A stretch of DNA of 64,000 nt from Thalassotalea sp. Sam97 (lineage in GTDB: Bacteria; Pseudomonadota; Gammaproteobacteria; Enterobacterales; Alteromonadaceae): positions 2,604,001 through 2,668,000 of the forward strand of contig NZ_CP166919.1 in the NCBI RefSeq assembly GCF_041379765.1. Direction: 5' to 3'. This document shows, piece after piece, positions 27,268-36,945 of this stretch. Each line of letters begins with the position of its first letter. The first letter of the stretch is position 1. Below the pieces are notes generated by a model. The model made no database searches. It worked only from the letters and a program-made list of their open reading frames with translations, and was not told the origin of the DNA. Both the position numbers and the translations under genes were made by a program.

Positions 27268-27820
27268 ACTCCACCTCCAGTAAATCTTTTAACTTTGCTA
27301 ACGCCGCATATAATCGCGATTTTACGGTGTTTGTTGATGCGCCAATTTGTTTGCCTATCTCTTCAAAGGTGTATTGGTGAAAAAACTTTAACTCAATCAC
27401 CACTCGCTGATTAACGGATAAACATTGCATCGCTTTGGCTAAATGATTTTGTTGCGATGATATTTCGCTACTTGCACACGGTAAATTACGCTGATCTTGA
27501 TCAACCATTTCAGATTCATCATCTAACGACATGGTTGGTCTTTTTTTACGATAGAACTCTACACAGCGAAAATGAGCAATGCGAAATAACCAGGTTTTAA
27601 ACTGACTATCACCACGAAAGGATGACAGATTTCGATAAACACTGATAAAAATATCTTGCATCAGATCAAGCGCGTCATCTCGATTTCCAACCATTCTTAA
27701 GGCGTAGTTATACACTTGCTTTTCATATCGCGAGATCAATGCAAACCAAGCCGATTTATTGGCTTTTTTGGCTTTTTCTATCAGAGTTTGATCACTGCGC
27801 TCGAACAAAAGAATATCCAA
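27260..27820 (-). CDS. ECF-type RNA polymerase sigma factor
   Basis: A 186-residue sigma-70 family protein. Region 2 spans about 22-90, with YNYALRMVGNRDDALDLMQD, IFISVYRNLSSFRGDSQFKTW and LFRIAHFRCVEFYRKKRP. Region 4 spans about 125-180 with LSVNQRVVIELKFFHQYTF then EEIGKQIGASTNTVKSRLY. It belongs to the RpoE-like ECF group but is not RpoE, because the rseA/rseB/rseC genes are absent. It heads a three-gene operon with an anti-sigma-like protein and a periplasmic coiled-coil protein. ECF sigmas usually transcribe their own operon, but I could not pick out a promoter in the 58 bp between it and oxyR. Confidence 0.93.
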   Translation of the reverse strand: MDILLFERSDQTLIEKAKKANKSAWFALISRYEKQVYNYALRMVGNRDDALDLMQDIFISVYRNLSSFRGDSQFKTWLFRIAHFRCVEFYRKKRPTMSLDDESEMVDQDQRNLPCASSEISSQQNHLAKAMQCLSVNQRVVIELKFFHQYTFEEIGKQIGASTNTVKSRLYAALAKLKDLLEVEYV

Positions 27821-27878
27821 TTATTGTTGTCTTGTAGTGGTTTAGTCGATGCAAAGAAATAAAAAGTTTGAAAATAAA

Positions 27879-28796
27879 TTAACTTTTTTTAAGTTGCTGT
27901 TTGAAAAGTTTTGCCAATAATGAAAACGTCTGGGTACGCGGACTATGCTGACGTTCGAGTAAGGCGATAGCTCTACTGGGTTGATCTGGTAGCAGAGCAC
28001 TTTTAACATTACTGATATCTGCTATACCTTTGCGAATAGCCATTTCCGGCAAGAAGGTCACCCCTTTATGGTGTATAGTCATCTGCATTAATGTTGTTAA
28101 TGATGTTGGGGCAAAGGCATTGACTTTGCTTTTATCAACAAGTTTACAAGCAGAGATGGCATGCGCTGTCATACAGTGCTCATCCGACAATAAATAAATA
28201 CTACCGTCAGGGATGTGACGATAGTGTTGATCTTTAATAATACTATCGACTAAGCTCGGCTCACCACTTACATAAAAGTTGTCGCTACCAAGCTCACTAA
28301 TATGAAACGTATCTGAGAACTTATCATTAATAGGCATCGCTAAGATTGCGACATCAATATCACCAGACTGTAGCTTAGTTAACAATGCATCGGTAGGCGC
28401 TTCTGTGATCAACAGCTCAATATCTGGCAGCTGTTGTTGCACACTACTGACCACATCGGTTAACAAAAACGGAGCTATGGTGGGAATACAACCAATATGT
28501 ACCAACCCTTTATCAACCTTACCTTGCGACATAGAAAACTCGACAAATTCCGACGCCTGAGCAACAAGTTTCTCGGCCATAGCAACCACCGCTTTACCAT
28601 GAGTAGTAAAGACAAAGCTTTTGTGTTCACGCTCGATTATTTGGCAATCCAGTAACTGCTCAAGCTTAATAATGGCACTGGACAAGGTTGATTGTGAGAC
28701 GAAACACGCATCCGCCGCTTTATGGAAATGGCGGTGCTCATTCAACGCCAATAAATATTGTAGGTGCTTGAGATTTGGAAGATGAGTATTCATCAC
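27879..28796 (-). CDS. oxyR: LysR-family peroxide sensor OxyR
   Basis: Redox-sensing activator of peroxide defence genes. The 305-residue protein has a LysR helix-turn-helix at about residues 10-66 (LQYLLALNEHRHFHKAADAC, FVSQSTLSSAIIKLEQ). The diagnostic redox pair is Cys208 and Cys217 in DEHCMTAHAISACKL, nine residues apart, the same spacing as Cys199/Cys208 of E. coli OxyR. The segment MTIHHKGVTFLPEMA is also OxyR-like. It lies upstream of the ECF operon on the same strand but separated by 58 nt. It is isolated from katG or ahpC here. A start one codon later (MNTHL) is equally possible. Confidence 0.9.
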   Translation of the reverse strand: MMNTHLPNLKHLQYLLALNEHRHFHKAADACFVSQSTLSSAIIKLEQLLDCQIIEREHKSFVFTTHGKAVVAMAEKLVAQASEFVEFSMSQGKVDKGLVHIGCIPTIAPFLLTDVVSSVQQQLPDIELLITEAPTDALLTKLQSGDIDVAILAMPINDKFSDTFHISELGSDNFYVSGEPSLVDSIIKDQHYRHIPDGSIYLLSDEHCMTAHAISACKLVDKSKVNAFAPTSLTTLMQMTIHHKGVTFLPEMAIRKGIADISNVKSALLPDQPSRAIALLERQHSPRTQTFSLLAKLFKQQLKKS

Positions 28797-28977
28797 TAAA
28801 ACTAATCAAAACTTGCCAATGTAAGACATTAACTTAATGCAAAATCACCTTTTTTACCAATTTACGGGCAATATATTTATCTTATAGAGTGCATAGGTGT
28901 TGCGTAGTAAAGTCGCATAGATCTTAAAAAGAAATACATAAAGCCTTCTTGGGAATAAGAAATGACATCGCCCAAAC

Positions 28978-29005
28978 AAAAAAGCCAGGCACTTGGCCTG
29001 GCTTT
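28978..29005 (-). terminator. Intrinsic terminator downstream of pit
   Basis: The stem AAAGCCAGGC (28981-28990) with GCCTGGCTTT (28996-29005) has a 5-nt loop and, on the minus strand, continues into a T run. It lies 30 nt beyond the pit stop codon. Confidence 0.88.
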
Positions 29006-29034
29006 GTCTTAATCGTGTTTTGTATCGCGAGCGA

Positions 29035-30297
29035 TTAGCTAAACATGCCTTTAATCATAAAGAAGAAGATGATAGAAAGACCGGCACCTACAGGTAGAGT
29101 TACCACCCAAGATACAACAATGTTACGTACAACACCTAAGTCAATTGCTGCAATACCGCGTGCCATACCAACACCTAAAACGGCACCAACTAACGTTTGC
29201 GTAGTTGAGATTGGTAAACCCGTACCCGATGCAACAACAACGGTACACGCCGCAGCAAGCTCAGCAGCAAAACCACGACTTGGCGTTAAGTGAGTGATGC
29301 CCTTACCGATAGTGGCGATAACACGGTGACCAAAAATCGCTAAACCAAGCACGATACCAATACCACCTAGAGGTAAAATCCACCATGCTAACGCTGCTTT
29401 CTTTGCAATTTCACCGCCACTTTCAACAACAGACACAACGGCAGCTAGTGGACCAATTGCGTTAGCAACGTCATTTGAACCGTGAGCAAATGCCATACAA
29501 CAAGCGGTAATCACCATTAAAATTGCGAATACTTTTTCAACGTTTAAGAAGTCTGCACGCTTGTTAGTTTCTTTAAACTTAATGCGAGAGATGAAGATCT
29601 TACCAACAAGGGCAACAACAATCGCAACAGCAATTGCCCACATAAAGCCTTCGGCTGTACCAAGGTCTAAACCAACGTGTTTTAAGCCTTTTTTGATGGT
29701 CACAAGTGACAATACAAAACCAGCTAAGAACATGTAAACAGGCACCCAAGTACGTGCTTTTTCTAACGGCTTGTCGGTATCAAAAATCAGCTTTTGTGCA
29801 CTGTTAAAAATGATAAATGAGAATACACCAGCGATAAGCGGGGTAACAATCCAGCTACCAACAATGCCACCAACTTTACCCCAAACAACAGCGTCCATCG
29901 ACACACCAACGGCAGAGAAACCAATGAGCGCCCCAACGATTGAGTGAGTCGTTGATACTGGCCAGCCCATGTATGAGGCAATTAATAGCCAAGTACCTGC
30001 CGCCAACAACGCGGCAATCATACCGAACACCAGTTGTTCAGGAATATCAACAAAGTAGCTTGAGTCAATAATGCCTTTACGGATAGTAGAGGTAACCTCA
30101 CCACCAGCTAAGTAGGCACCAGCAAATTCGAAAATCATCGCAATGATGATCGCTTGTTTAATGGTTAGTGCTTTTGAACCAACCGATGTACCCATCGCGT
30201 TCGCTACGTCGTTTGCACCAATACCCCAGGCCATAAAAAAGCCAACGACAGCAGCAAAAATAACTAACGTGCTACCGTAATCCATCAAAATATCCAT
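29035..30297 (-). CDS. Low-affinity inorganic phosphate transporter (PiT family)
   Basis: A 420-residue inner-membrane symporter with about ten helices. It has the two PiT signature repeats, GANDVANAMGTSVGSKALT (residues 27-45) and GSNDVANAIGPLAAV in the second half, plus the helices carrying PVSTTHSIVGALIG and PISTTQTLVGAVLG. It takes up metal-phosphate with protons (or sodium). It is cotranscribed, 11 nt downstream of a DUF47/PhoU-like partner, a very common pairing, and stands next to pst/phoU. I found no Pho box upstream, in keeping with use when phosphate is plentiful. Called pit-type rather than a specific symbol. Confidence 0.95.
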   Translation of the reverse strand: MDILMDYGSTLVIFAAVVGFFMAWGIGANDVANAMGTSVGSKALTIKQAIIIAMIFEFAGAYLAGGEVTSTIRKGIIDSSYFVDIPEQLVFGMIAALLAAGTWLLIASYMGWPVSTTHSIVGALIGFSAVGVSMDAVVWGKVGGIVGSWIVTPLIAGVFSFIIFNSAQKLIFDTDKPLEKARTWVPVYMFLAGFVLSLVTIKKGLKHVGLDLGTAEGFMWAIAVAIVVALVGKIFISRIKFKETNKRADFLNVEKVFAILMVITACCMAFAHGSNDVANAIGPLAAVVSVVESGGEIAKKAALAWWILPLGGIGIVLGLAIFGHRVIATIGKGITHLTPSRGFAAELAAACTVVVASGTGLPISTTQTLVGAVLGVGMARGIAAIDLGVVRNIVVSWVVTLPVGAGLSIIFFFMIKGMFS

Positions 30298-30308
30298 GAC
30301 TTGGACCC

Positions 30309-30986
30309 TTATCTTGCTAACATGATTTCTAAACGCGCACCTGCACGTTCAGCTAAATCGGCTAAATCGCCCACCCACTCGATGATTTGATACAAAAAGA
30401 TCGCATCGATTGGGTTTAATTCAGCTTCCATCGACTTAAGACTACGACGTAATTTGACTTGCATGCCATCTGTATCATCTTCAATCTTAGCTAGCTTATC
30501 GATCATGTTTTCAACCAAATCCACTTCACGACCACGGAAACCGGCTTCTAATAGATCATCTAACTCATTTACCGCATCAGCAGCTTGTTTAACCGCATCA
30601 AGGCAGCGTGTTAGATACGCATTGAAGTCAGGCAAAAGCGAACCTGGGATAATTAATTCACGTCCAAATACACGACCGGCAATATCTTTGGTGCGGTTGG
30701 CAATTTTGTCTTGCTGACGCACTAATTCAAGGATATCTGTACGTTGCACTGGCATGAACAAACCGCTTGGTAGTTCATTGCGAATTGCACGTTTCATCTC
30801 ATCCGCTTGCTTTTCAAGCGTTGAAATCTCTTTACGTAGTTTTTCCGCTTTTTTCCAGTCATTTTCTGCACATGCAGAAAAAAACTCAGGCAATAAAGCG
30901 GCACATTCATTTACTTTACGAATATGCTTTTCTAAAGGTTTTAATGGTGATTTTGCAAATACACCAAGTATGTTATTTCCACTCAT
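30309..30986 (-). CDS. PhoU-like DUF47 (TIGR00153) partner of Pit
   Basis: A 225-residue all-helical cytoplasmic protein, starting MSGNNILGVFAKSPLKPLEK. It shows the DUF47/TIGR00153 pattern: KLRKEISTLEKQADEMKRAI, LPSGLFMPVQRTDILELVRQ and IEWVGDLADLAERAGARLEI at the C-terminus. The PhoU-like E/D-rich helices (LVENMIDKLAKIEDDTDGMQ) could bind metal clusters as in PhoU. It is 11 nt upstream of pit. Family members are thought to regulate the adjacent phosphate transporter. Confidence 0.92.
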   Translation of the reverse strand: MSGNNILGVFAKSPLKPLEKHIRKVNECAALLPEFFSACAENDWKKAEKLRKEISTLEKQADEMKRAIRNELPSGLFMPVQRTDILELVRQQDKIANRTKDIAGRVFGRELIIPGSLLPDFNAYLTRCLDAVKQAADAVNELDDLLEAGFRGREVDLVENMIDKLAKIEDDTDGMQVKLRRSLKSMEAELNPIDAIFLYQIIEWVGDLADLAERAGARLEIMLAR

Positions 30987-31307
30987 ATTTTATTCCTGCA
31001 ACAAGGTTGTTGCTCGTTAAAAATGCCGAGGCAATATACACTATTTTGAGGGTTGATTAAAAACATTTACGCCTTAAGTATATCTATTACACCAATAAAA
31101 TGTACTTTTTGTAACAAATAACACCATGCCAATGTTTTATCTATCAATACCCATAATTTTTGTGTGATTAACCCGGGCGGTTTTTGCTTAAATATTCATT
31201 GCCAACACTCGATAAGCGAGCGTTAAGCAAAGAATTTAGGTTCGCTAATACCTTAAAATGAATGTTTTATCGCATCCGTAATAATAGTATTAGCTAAAAT
31301 GTCTTTA
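30987..31307. other. Intergenic region between phoU and the DUF47-pit operon
   Basis: 321 bp without a gene. It should hold the promoter of the DUF47-pit operon and the 3' end of the pst transcript. I see no Pho box, no convincing intrinsic terminator and no repeat. Confidence 0.55.
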
Positions 31308-32021
31308 TTAACTTTTTAACAGCTCTTCACTAATGTCACCATCGCCAATATGACGAATTACTTTACCTTTGACATAGTAAATCACGTATTCACAGATATT
31401 TTGACAACGATCACCAATACGCTCCAAGGCGCGTGCTGACCAAAGCACCGACATAATCGAAGGAATAGAGCGCGGATCTTCCATCATGTAGGTCATTAAC
31501 TCACGCATTAAACCTTCATATTCACGGTCAATTTTTCGATCGCTTTTGTGAACCTGCAACGCCGCATCAACATCCATACGGGTAAATGCATCTAAGGTAT
31601 CATGTAAGGTCTTTAGCGTGAGTTGTCCTAAGTTTTCCAAGCTCAATAAAAAGTCTTTTTGTTTTGAGCCAAATTGCTCGAGTGCCACCTTAGAAATTTT
31701 TTCAGCTTCATCGGCTATACGCTCTAAGTCGGCGATGGTTTTGATCACCGCCAAGACTAAACGTAAATCACTGGCTGCAGGCTGACGTTTAGCCAAAATA
31801 TGAGTACATTCTTCATCAATCGATACTTCCATACGGTTGATTTTATAATCGCTAGAAAGTACTTTTTGTGCCAACTCGATGTTGTTATCGTGAACCGCAC
31901 GCAACGCATCCTTAAGTTGTTGCTCAACCATACCGCCCATGACCATGACGTGATTACGCACGGCATCTAATTCTTGATTAAACTGCCCTGAAATATGGCG
32001 ACCTGTATCTAATCTATCCAT
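31308..32021 (-). CDS. phoU: Phosphate-specific transport system accessory protein PhoU
   Basis: Negative regulator linking Pst transport activity to the PhoR/PhoB system. The 237-residue protein consists of two three-helix bundles. The metal-binding motifs are IADLERIADEAEKIS (first) and ALERIGDRCQNICEYVIYYV (second). The start MDRLDTGRHISGQFNQELDA is typical. It is the last gene of pstC-pstA-pstB-phoU, 130 nt after pstB. Confidence 0.97.
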   Translation of the reverse strand: MDRLDTGRHISGQFNQELDAVRNHVMVMGGMVEQQLKDALRAVHDNNIELAQKVLSSDYKINRMEVSIDEECTHILAKRQPAASDLRLVLAVIKTIADLERIADEAEKISKVALEQFGSKQKDFLLSLENLGQLTLKTLHDTLDAFTRMDVDAALQVHKSDRKIDREYEGLMRELMTYMMEDPRSIPSIMSVLWSARALERIGDRCQNICEYVIYYVKGKVIRHIGDGDISEELLKS

Positions 32022-32151
32022 TGTCTACTCCGACACTTTGGTTATATCTGCCCTGTAAAAGTATAAACAGCGGCAGACAATAAAATGTTAATTCACTCAA
32101 TCAAATAAATAAGGCGAACCATGTTATGACGTCTGGCTCGCATTCGCTCCA

Positions 32152-32976
32152 TTAACCGTAACGGCCGGTAATGTAGTCTTCAGTTTTTCTCTTTGCCGGC
32201 GTTGTAAACAAGGTATTGGTATCAGCGTATTCAATTAAATCGCCCATATACATAAACGCTGTTTGATCTGATACACGCGCCGCTTGTTGCATATTGTGAG
32301 TCACAATCACAACGGTATACTTTTTCTTTAAGTCGTTAATTAGCTCTTCAATGGTTAAAGTAGAGATTGGATCAAGTGCAGAGGTTGGCTCATCAAGCAA
32401 TAACACCTCTGGTTCAATAGCGATCGCGCGAGCAATGACCAAGCGTTGTTGCTGACCACCCGATAATCCTAGGGCGCTATCATGAAGGCGATCTTTCACC
32501 TCGTCCCATAATGCGGCTGCTCGCAATGAACGTTCACATACTTCATCCAGAACTCGACGATTATTTTCGCCAACTAAACGCAGACCGTAAACGACATTCT
32601 CGTAAATCGATTTAGGGAAAGGATTTGGCCGTTGAAACACCATACCTATTTTACGGCGAAGTTGTGCCACATCGACATGCTTCGAATAAATGTTCTCGTT
32701 ATTTAGGTTGATTTGACCTTCAATACGGCAAATATCTACCAAGTCATTCATGCGGTTAATGCAGCGTAATAATGTCGATTTACCACAACCACTTGGGCCG
32801 ATAAAAGCAGTTACTTGGCCTTTAGGGATTTTCATTGAGATGCCGTTAAGTGCCTGCTTGTCACCGTAATATAAGTTTAAACCTTTAATCTCTAATGCGG
32901 TTTGCTCTGCTGTTAAGTTGTTGATGTCAATCTTCTCTTGACTAGACATAGCAACATCCGGTTTCACTGTAATCAT
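32152..32976 (-). CDS. pstB: Phosphate ABC transporter ATP-binding protein PstB
   Basis: Energises high-affinity phosphate import. The 274-residue ATPase has Walker A GPSGCGKST, Q-loop FQRPNPFPKSIYENV (a PstB hallmark), signature LSGGQQQRLVIARAI, Walker B VLLLDEPTSALDP and C-terminal EDYITGRYG. The N-terminal 25 residues vary in the family; a start at Met10 is possible. It lies 56 nt after pstA and is in the Pho-box-controlled operon. Confidence 0.98.
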   Translation of the reverse strand: MITVKPDVAMSSQEKIDINNLTAEQTALEIKGLNLYYGDKQALNGISMKIPKGQVTAFIGPSGCGKSTLLRCINRMNDLVDICRIEGQINLNNENIYSKHVDVAQLRRKIGMVFQRPNPFPKSIYENVVYGLRLVGENNRRVLDEVCERSLRAAALWDEVKDRLHDSALGLSGGQQQRLVIARAIAIEPEVLLLDEPTSALDPISTLTIEELINDLKKKYTVVIVTHNMQQAARVSDQTAFMYMGDLIEYADTNTLFTTPAKRKTEDYITGRYG

Positions 32977-33032
32977 TGCAATTTAACTCTATTTTTAAAT
33001 CTAAAATTCTGTTCGCTAACGCTAAGTTGTTA

Positions 33033-34667
33033 TTAGTGTTCAAGCGCGCGGTATTTTTCGCGTAAACGGTTTCGAATCGTTACTGCCGTCATATTCAAGG
33101 CAACGATAATTGTTACCAACAATAGCGCTGTCGCATAGACCAATGGACGTGCTGCTTCAACATTCGGGCTTTGAAAGCCTACGTCGTATATATGGAAGCC
33201 TAAGTGCATGAATTTGCGCTCTAAGTGTAAAAATGGGAAGTTACCGTCTAATGGTAAGGTTGGTGCCATTTTGACCACACCAACGAGCATTAATGGCGCG
33301 ACTTCACCGGCCGCACGAGCAATGGCCAAAATGATGCCGGTCATTATTGCTGGGCTGGCTATGGGGATAATAATGCGCCACAAGGTTTCCGCTTTGGTGG
33401 CACCTAACGCTAATGAACCATGGCGCATACTTGCAGGAATACGCGCAAGGCCTTCTTCAGTGGAAACAATAACCACAGGTAAGGTTAAAATTGCCAAGGT
33501 AATTGCTGACCACATAACCCCTGGTGAACCAAAGGTAGGGCTTGGTAGTGACTCAGGGTAGAAAATTTGGTCCAGCGAGCCACCAATCATGTAAACAAAG
33601 AAACCCAAACCAAACACCCCGTAAACAATCGAAGGAACACCTGCTAAATTAATCACGGCGATACGAACTAACTTGGTAAATGAGTTATTGCCGGCGTATT
33701 CATGCAAATAAATCGCCGCCACAACCCCTAACGGTGCGACGATAACCGTCATTAGAAGGACCATCAGTACGGTACCGAAAATCGCTGGGAATACACCACC
33801 TTCGGTATTAGCTTCGCGTGGGTCGTCAGCAACAAAGCTGCCAATTTGTGCGAAAAACATGGCCAATTTACTGAAAAACGATAAATCGTTATTAAAGTTA
33901 ATTTGAATAACTTGCTCAAGCGGGATATCCACTAAACTATCGTCCATGGCACGCACAACAATTTTATCGCGCTTAACTTGCTCGCGTAGCTCATTTAATT
34001 GTTTTTCTAATGTTAAGTAGTCTTCATTTAACGCTTTGCGCTGGGCGTCAAATTCTGCTTGACGTTCAGCCGTTAACTCACCATCAAGCTCTGCTTTACG
34101 CTCTTTTAAGCGAATACGTTCAAGATCGTAGTTGATAGCACCAATATCTACTTTTTGTAGATCGTTAATATCAGCTTGCAGTGCATTAACTCGTTCAATA
34201 AAGGTATCAAGTTGGTCTACCGGCGTTTTTGTGCCGTCAATGTACAATGCTTCGATGAAGCCATAAAAGTTACCGTTCTTGCGGCGCTCAATCACAGCCA
34301 CATCGGTTGGCATTGAGCGCTCTGTTACCATGGGCTCTAATATCCAACGAAAGTCCAAAGGTACCAGTTCGCGGTTACCGGTTTTGATCAGATAGCGAGT
34401 AACCATACCATCTTCATCACCTTCAAGCGCCAAATTTGCTAACTGCGATGCCGGTACGTTTTCTACATCGTAAATCTCACCAATAACCGTTGAATTAATG
34501 CCGTTGCCATCCGTTAATTGAAATTGATGAATCTCTGATGGCCAAAAGTACGATAAACCACGCGATGCGATTAAAAACAATAGACCAACCACCGAAATCA
34601 AACTGATGGTTACACCGCCAGCACTAAGCCAAACCCATGGCGATCCTGATTTAAACCAATTATTCAT
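33033..34667 (-). CDS. pstA: Phosphate ABC transporter permease PstA (long form)
   Basis: Inner-membrane channel subunit of the Pst importer. It has 544 residues, nearly twice the 296 of E. coli PstA. After the first helix (about 15-34) there is a roughly 240-residue periplasmic insertion, part of it coiled coil (about 160-245: ERVNALQADINDLQKVDIGA, LNEDYLTLEKQLNELREQ). The canonical permease region follows (about 285-540), with the EAA-like loop ASMRHGSLALGATKAETLWR and PLMLVGVV. Long PstA and PstC occur together in Vibrio/Shewanella/Colwellia-type genomes. It is 12 nt after pstC. Loss of the extension would not be expected to affect the channel core, but this is inference. Confidence 0.95.
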   Translation of the reverse strand: MNNWFKSGSPWVWLSAGGVTISLISVVGLLFLIASRGLSYFWPSEIHQFQLTDGNGINSTVIGEIYDVENVPASQLANLALEGDEDGMVTRYLIKTGNRELVPLDFRWILEPMVTERSMPTDVAVIERRKNGNFYGFIEALYIDGTKTPVDQLDTFIERVNALQADINDLQKVDIGAINYDLERIRLKERKAELDGELTAERQAEFDAQRKALNEDYLTLEKQLNELREQVKRDKIVVRAMDDSLVDIPLEQVIQINFNNDLSFFSKLAMFFAQIGSFVADDPREANTEGGVFPAIFGTVLMVLLMTVIVAPLGVVAAIYLHEYAGNNSFTKLVRIAVINLAGVPSIVYGVFGLGFFVYMIGGSLDQIFYPESLPSPTFGSPGVMWSAITLAILTLPVVIVSTEEGLARIPASMRHGSLALGATKAETLWRIIIPIASPAIMTGIILAIARAAGEVAPLMLVGVVKMAPTLPLDGNFPFLHLERKFMHLGFHIYDVGFQSPNVEAARPLVYATALLLVTIIVALNMTAVTIRNRLREKYRALEH

Positions 34668-34679
34668 AATTGTTACTTC

Positions 34680-36905
34680 CTATAGCGAGCTGTATTTTTC
34701 ACGAAGACGCTGGCGTACAAACTCAGCTACTGTATTAAATATAAATGTAAAGATGAACAGCACAAACGCGGCTAAGAACAAGATACGGTAATGTGAACTG
34801 CCGACTTCAGACTCAGGCATTTCAACCGCGATATTGGCGGATAAGGTACGCATACCTTGGAAAATACTCCAATCCATTACCGGCGTATTACCTGTTGCCA
34901 TCAAGACAATCATAGTTTCACCTACCGCCCGGCCAAGGCCCATCATAATGGCTGAGAAGATACCTGGACTTGCGGTTAGCAACACCACTTTTACCAAGGT
35001 TTGCCACTGAGTAGCCCCTAGCGCCAAAGAGCCTGAAGTTAAGTGTTTTGGCACCGAAAAAATCGCATCTTCAGCCATAGAGAAAATGGTTGGAATAACG
35101 GCAAAGCCCATCGCGATACCAACGATTAATGCGTTACGCTGGTCAAAGTTAATACCTAAATCATTAGTCAAATACTGACGCATATCACCACCAAACAATG
35201 CGGCTTCGACATCACCAGACAAAGCAAATGATACCCAGCCAGCGGCAATGATAAACGGTAATAAAATCAGTGGTGAATACGCTTCTGGTAACCAAACTTT
35301 TACGTTCTTTGGTAAGTTGTGCCAGGCTACCGCAACGGCCACAATGGTGATTGGTATCACAACCAGTAAGGAAAATACCGCCGGTAAGTTCGCTTCGACT
35401 AATGGCGCTAACCAAAGACCAGCAAGGAAACCTAAAATAACGGTTGGCAAAGCTTCCATTAATTCGATGGTAGGTTTAACCGTTTTACGCAATGCCGGCG
35501 GCATAAAATAGGCGGTGTAAATAGCAGCCGCTAACGCAATTGGTACCGCAAACAACATCGCATAAAGCGCCGCTTTCATGGTACCGAATGAAATCGGCAT
35601 TAACGAGAACTTGGCTTCAAAGTCATCAGAGCCCGACGTTGATTGCCAAATATAATCCGGCTCAGGGTAACCTTCATACCAAACTTCCTGCCATAATGCT
35701 GACCAGGTTACTTCTGGGTGTTCGTTATCAACTTTAACAGTTTCAATCGTTGCGCCATTATTGATAACGAGTGCGTTAGCGCGAGGGGCAATACTGACAT
35801 GTTGCTCAGCCGAGTCGAGCAAATGAGCTTGCCATAATTCGGCCTCTGACGTGGTATAGTAAATTCCTACCAGCCCTGATGGTGTTACCGCATAAAAGCT
35901 CTTGCGATACAGCTCTGGGTATAAACGCACCACAGACTCGTTATCACTCACTGTGAATGAGCGAATGTGTTGAAATGCGCGCCCTTCTTCGCTTGCTACT
36001 TCAAAATATTGATGTACTTGACCATCGCTAGTACCGAGCAAAATGGAACTTGAACCAGACAATAACGCCATACTGGTTACAGTTTGCTGCCTAGCAACGG
36101 CCACAAAGGTACTGCGTACCGGTACCTCCCAATCGTCCTCTAGGTCATATACCAACACTTGTTGATCAATAACCGTAAATGCCGCGGTCATATCGGGGGT
36201 GATATCAAAAAAGTCGATATCATCTGCCTGCTCTTGAATAACTTGAAATTCTGTGGCGTATTCAGGATCGTAACTAAAGTCATCTTCAGCGATAAGCGAC
36301 GTTTTGATCAGACGATTATCTTCTGTCAAAGCAACAAATACCGCTCGCTCGCTATCCATCGCAAAGCGCACATCCATTAAGGTGACTTCTTGTTCATCAA
36401 TTAACAGTGGCTGTTCACCTAACGGATAATCAATGTAAGGGTAAATGTTGCGCTTATCCGCGACGAATTCCGCTCTAAATTTAGGAACGATGAGGTGTAC
36501 CTTACCAGCCTCAGTAACCAATAAATACTGACCTGTATTGCTACTTACAATGCGGTGTACTGTTTCATCAGCAGGGATAAGTACTTTCTCTAGCAGCAAT
36601 TGGTCAGCTTGACGTTCATCATCCTGGCTAATCTGGAAAAAGCGAATAACGCCATTGTTGTCAATGTTGTATGCAATCTCTTGCAATTCATCAACCCCTG
36701 CTACCAAGCTGTTTTCAATATTGGTGTTGATGATCTGGCTCGGCTCAACAGAGGCCGACTCAAACACTGGTTTAACAACATAAACAAGGTATAAGAATAT
36801 AAGCACTAGGGTAAATAAAACACTTATCCCCCCAGCGGAAATCATCCATTTAGCAAGATTATTTTTTATTTTTCTTGCCTGAAAATTACTTGCAGATGAA
36901 GACAC
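34680..36905 (-). CDS. pstC: Phosphate ABC transporter permease PstC (long form)
   Basis: Inner-membrane permease paired with PstA. It has 741 residues versus about 319 in E. coli PstC. One N-terminal helix (about 20-42) precedes a roughly 400-residue periplasmic region that reads as repeated beta strands (e.g. MALLSGSSSILLGTSDGQVH), suggestive of a WD40/propeller-like fold. The permease domain is C-terminal (about 455-735), with KPTIELMEALPTVILGFLAG and HLTSGSLALGATQWQTLVKV. It is the first gene of pstC-pstA-pstB-phoU. No pstS precedes it; pstS lies 24 kb away. A Pho box and TATAAT lie directly upstream. Confidence 0.94.
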   Translation of the reverse strand: MSSSASNFQARKIKNNLAKWMISAGGISVLFTLVLIFLYLVYVVKPVFESASVEPSQIINTNIENSLVAGVDELQEIAYNIDNNGVIRFFQISQDDERQADQLLLEKVLIPADETVHRIVSSNTGQYLLVTEAGKVHLIVPKFRAEFVADKRNIYPYIDYPLGEQPLLIDEQEVTLMDVRFAMDSERAVFVALTEDNRLIKTSLIAEDDFSYDPEYATEFQVIQEQADDIDFFDITPDMTAAFTVIDQQVLVYDLEDDWEVPVRSTFVAVARQQTVTSMALLSGSSSILLGTSDGQVHQYFEVASEEGRAFQHIRSFTVSDNESVVRLYPELYRKSFYAVTPSGLVGIYYTTSEAELWQAHLLDSAEQHVSIAPRANALVINNGATIETVKVDNEHPEVTWSALWQEVWYEGYPEPDYIWQSTSGSDDFEAKFSLMPISFGTMKAALYAMLFAVPIALAAAIYTAYFMPPALRKTVKPTIELMEALPTVILGFLAGLWLAPLVEANLPAVFSLLVVIPITIVAVAVAWHNLPKNVKVWLPEAYSPLILLPFIIAAGWVSFALSGDVEAALFGGDMRQYLTNDLGINFDQRNALIVGIAMGFAVIPTIFSMAEDAIFSVPKHLTSGSLALGATQWQTLVKVVLLTASPGIFSAIMMGLGRAVGETMIVLMATGNTPVMDWSIFQGMRTLSANIAVEMPESEVGSSHYRILFLAAFVLFIFTFIFNTVAEFVRQRLREKYSSL

Positions 36906-36945
36906 AGAACTACCTTAAACTATGATTAATTTAACAACATCGGCG

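Noticed and set aside
30987..31307. Pho box in front of the DUF47-pit operon
   Set aside because: A TTGTTACAAAAAGTACAT-like stretch occurs on the minus strand, but only one half-site is partly matched; not enough to call.
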